Origin: Streptomyces sp. NBC_00190
GTDB taxonomy: Bacteria > Actinomycetota > Actinomycetes > Streptomycetales > Streptomycetaceae
Assembly (NCBI RefSeq): GCF_036203305.1
Contig: NZ_CP108131.1
Span: 1,488,001-1,552,000 of the forward strand
Direction: 5' to 3'
DNA length: 64,000 nucleotides
Positions 62,132 to 64,000 of the stretch are shown in pieces (within the stretch, counting starts at the first letter, position 1; each line of letters starts with the position of its first letter). The notes beneath the pieces were generated by a model. That model was not told the DNA's origin. It made no database searches and saw nothing but the letters and a program-made list of their open reading frames with translations. The translations under genes were made by a program, and so were the position numbers.

Positions 62132-62966
62132 ATGCGCCCTCCGGCGGAGCCGGGGACGGCGCGGCGTCCGCGTCGGTCACCGGCACGGCCCCCCGCATGA
62201 ACCGTGCCAGCGAGTCCCCGGACTCCACCCTCGCGGGAAACGCGTCGGAGGCGCACCGCCGGGCCAGCGCGGCCACCTCCAGCGGAGCGTCGGAGGCGAG
62301 CAGCACCGCGTTCCCGAACCGCCGCCCCCGCAGCACCGCCGGCTCGGCGATCAGCGCGAGTTCGCCGAACACCGACGCGAAGTTCGCGAGCTGCGCCCGC
62401 AGGAAGCCGAACGGCGCCCCGTCGGCGAGGTTCGCCGCGTACAGCCCGCCGGGCCTCAGCACCCGCGCCGCCTCCCGCGCGTACTCCACGGACGTCAGCT
62501 GCGCCGGCACCCGCGAACCGCCGAAGACGTCTGCCACCACCATGTCCGCACTCCCCGCGGGCGCGGCCTCCAGCCAGGCCCGGGCGTCGGCGGCGTGCAC
62601 CGTGACTCCGGCCCCCGCGGGCAGCGGCAGGTGTTCGGCGACCAGGTCCACCAGCCCCGCGTCGAACTCGACGACCGTCTGCCGGGAGCCCGCCCGGGTC
62701 GCCGCGGCGTAGCGCGGCAGGGTCAGGGCGCCCCCGCCCAGGTGCAGGAGGTCCAGCGCGAGCCCCGGCTCCGCCGCGCAGTCCAGGACGTGCCCGAAGC
62801 GGCGTACGTACTCGAACTCCAGGTGCCGCGGATCGTCCAGGTCCACATACGACTGCGGCGCCCCGTCGACGGTCAGCAGCCAGGCCCGCTCCCGGTCCAC
62901 GTCCGGCATCAGCTTGGCGGTGCCCTGGCCCACGTCCCGGATCACCGGGATCTGTTCGTCGTTCAC
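62118..62966 (-). CDS. Spermidine-synthase-like methyltransferase fold protein
   Basis: 282 aa from GTG at 62966. LLHLGGGALTLPRYAAATRA (SAM/dcSAM-binding), VVEFDAGLVDLVAEHLPLP, HAADARAWLE and VADVFGGSRVPAQL, as in spermidine synthase homologues (PRK04457/fused-MFS type). The putrescine-site Tyr/Asp are not clear, so polyamine synthesis is doubtful. A minus-strand GACAAT ends 6 nt before the GTG. Confidence 0.82.
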   Translation of the reverse strand: MNDEQIPVIRDVGQGTAKLMPDVDRERAWLLTVDGAPQSYVDLDDPRHLEFEYVRRFGHVLDCAAEPGLALDLLHLGGGALTLPRYAAATRAGSRQTVVEFDAGLVDLVAEHLPLPAGAGVTVHAADARAWLEAAPAGSADMVVADVFGGSRVPAQLTSVEYAREAARVLRPGGLYAANLADGAPFGFLRAQLANFASVFGELALIAEPAVLRGRRFGNAVLLASDAPLEVAALARRCASDAFPARVESGDSLARFMRGAVPVTDADAAPSPAPPEGAFSLG

Positions 62967-62992
62967 CCGTCCATTGTCGGTCCGGTCCCGGC

Positions 62993-63844
62993 TCAGCCCG
63001 ACCAGACGGCCGCCGCGTGGGCGGCGTGCTCCTCGGCCTGCACCAGGCCCGCCCGCGCGGCCGGATCCCGCCGCGCCGGGTCGAGTACGTTGCGCCCGAA
63101 GGCTTTGCGGGCCGCCGCCGACGGGGTGATCAACAGCACTCGGGCGCCCGCCTCGCGCAGCCGCGCGGCCTGTGCGGACGGCGAGGGGACGAGCCCGGAG
63201 CCGAGCGCGATCGGGGCGATGACCACCACGCGCCGGTAGCCGGCGGCCAGGTCGGCGTTGGTGGCGGAACGGACGCCTCCGTCGATGAAGCGGCGCCCGC
63301 CGACGGTCACCGGCGGCCACACCCCGGGCACGGCGCAGCTCGCCGAGACCGCGTCGACCAGCCCGGCCCCGCTCTCCCGGTCGAAGTCGGCGGGCTCACC
63401 GCTCAGCGCGTCCACCGCGGTGACGACGAGCCGCCGGTCGGCGGGCCACTCGTGCGAGACCAGCCGGGACGCGAGCACCTCGCGCCGCTCGGCCTCCGCC
63501 CCGGTGTCGGCGGCCAGTGCCATGGCTCCGACCCGCTGCCGGTAGGCCGTCGCGTCGCGGCGCGAGCGCGCCATCGCGACGGCGTACCGTGCGATCAGCC
63601 CGGCCCCCAGCTTCGCCGCGATCTCCCCGGCGGCGTCGCCGAGCTGGCGCTCGTACAGCTCCTGCGCGGTGAGCAGCCCGGAGGTGAGCTGGGCGCCGAC
63701 CACCGAACCCGCCGAGGTACCGACGACGAGGTCGGCGTTGGCGAGGTCCACTCCCGCGCGGGCGAGCCCGTACAGGATTCCGCACTCCCAGCCGATGCCG
63801 GTCAGTCCGCCACCGCCGAGCACCAGTGCCGTGTCGCCGCCCAT
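62993..63844 (-). CDS. Patatin-like phospholipase
   Basis: 283 aa. ATG at 63844, GGAGGGG upstream. Oxyanion VLGGGGLTGIGWE, nucleophile GTSAGSVVGA (Ser) and dyad Asp in FIDGGVRSATN. Bacterial patatin acyl hydrolase, lipid substrates; no signal peptide. Alone on the minus strand, 26 bp upstream of the methyltransferase-like gene start. Confidence 0.93.
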   Translation of the reverse strand: MGGDTALVLGGGGLTGIGWECGILYGLARAGVDLANADLVVGTSAGSVVGAQLTSGLLTAQELYERQLGDAAGEIAAKLGAGLIARYAVAMARSRRDATAYRQRVGAMALAADTGAEAERREVLASRLVSHEWPADRRLVVTAVDALSGEPADFDRESGAGLVDAVSASCAVPGVWPPVTVGGRRFIDGGVRSATNADLAAGYRRVVVIAPIALGSGLVPSPSAQAARLREAGARVLLITPSAAARKAFGRNVLDPARRDPAARAGLVQAEEHAAHAAAVWSG

Positions 63845-63868
63845 GTACGCCCACCCCTCCTCGCATGC

Positions 63869-63913
63869 CTGTGGTGACGGCAGTCTGACGCACCCGGCCC
63901 GCCGTCACCACAG
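63869..63913. terminator. Hairpin terminator after the EF-Tu gene
   Basis: CTGTGGTGACGGC (63869-63881) pairs with GCCGTCACCACAG (63901-63913), perfect 13-bp arms, 19-nt loop. It lies 26 bp downstream of the EF-Tu stop on the minus strand. Confidence 0.8.
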
Positions 63914-63939
63914 ACGGGGCCCGGATCAGCCCGCCCGAG

Positions 63940-64000
63940 TCACCCCAGGACGGCCGTCACCGTGCCCGCGCCGACGGTCCTGCCGCCTTCGCGGATCGCG
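63940..64000 (-). CDS. tuf3: Elongation factor Tu, C-terminal end (partial)
   Basis: The last 19 codons plus stop read AIREGGRTVGAGTVTAVLG on the minus strand, the diagnostic EF-Tu C-terminus (...REGGRTVGAG.VT..L). The remainder lies outside the window. S. coelicolor has a divergent stress-linked tuf3, located apart from the fusA operon, and synteny suggests that copy; the symbol is an inference. The terminal residues AVLG differ from the more usual K-ending tail. Confidence 0.75.
   Translation of the reverse strand, partial: AIREGGRTVGAGTVTAVLG

Overview
The window is high-GC chromosomal DNA from an actinomycete, almost certainly Streptomyces or a close relative. Third codon positions are strongly G/C, and GTG starts are common, with one TTG start and probably one CTG start. 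It carries lineage-typical families: DUF5999, XRE plus DUF397, a MurT/GatD pair, a G104/K124 phosphofructokinase and an SbcCD pair. Gene content and order (pfkA, urease, bioFBAD, purB, and an EF-Tu C-terminus at the far edge) resemble the part of the S. coelicolor chromosome that holds pfkA3, the urease operon, bioBAD, purB and tuf3. That comparison is from memory. I see no prophage, insertion sequence, CRISPR array, rRNA or tRNA gene, and no obvious secondary-metabolite cluster.

Layout. 1-6 kb: a truncated secreted protein, a 64-residue membrane protein, a lipoprotein with three fibronectin-III domains and a DasR-like box upstream, a STAND ATPase without a DNA-binding domain, a DUF5999 gene with a coupled 30-residue micro-ORF, an SRPBCC protein and a zinc-ribbon membrane protein. 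6-13 kb: acyl-CoA dehydrogenase divergent from a TetR regulator, peptide deformylase divergent from murT-gatD, pfkA, and a CtaG-type protein. 13-20 kb: a phospholipid acyltransferase, a secreted serine peptidase, and a complete urease operon ureABCFGD. 20-27 kb: an anti-sigma-like kinase / XRE / DUF397 trio, then bioF divergent from bioBAD. 27-39 kb: a methyltransferase, two CNNM/CBS membrane proteins, a GDSL hydrolase, purB-mug, an ABC exporter divergent from a two-component system, and a ROK regulator. 39-48 kb: a GntR regulator, an alpha/beta hydrolase, phoD with a PHO-box-like repeat, a membrane-tethered ACT-GNAT protein, a DUF885 peptidase, and rhodanese divergent from Lrp. 47-64 kb: sbcDC, a YigZ/IMPACT protein, a CoA-binding protein, a DMT transporter, two left-handed beta-helix proteins, DedA, a GH3 glycosidase, a hotdog protein, an MFS transporter, a methyltransferase-like protein, a patatin and the EF-Tu end.

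Cooperation between genes. UreA/B/C form the urease enzyme, and UreD/F/G load its nickel. BioF, BioA, BioD and BioB are the last four steps of biotin synthesis. MurT and GatD amidate lipid II glutamate. SbcC and SbcD form one nuclease. The histidine kinase and response regulator probably control the divergent ABC exporter.

Window-scale patterns. About a dozen genes have a -10-like hexamer ending 6 to 10 nt before the start codon and no Shine-Dalgarno, which points to leaderless mRNAs. Several gene 3' ends carry short tandem duplications that repeat the stop codon. Many intergenic gaps hold long perfect hairpins without a U tract, as is usual for terminators in this group.
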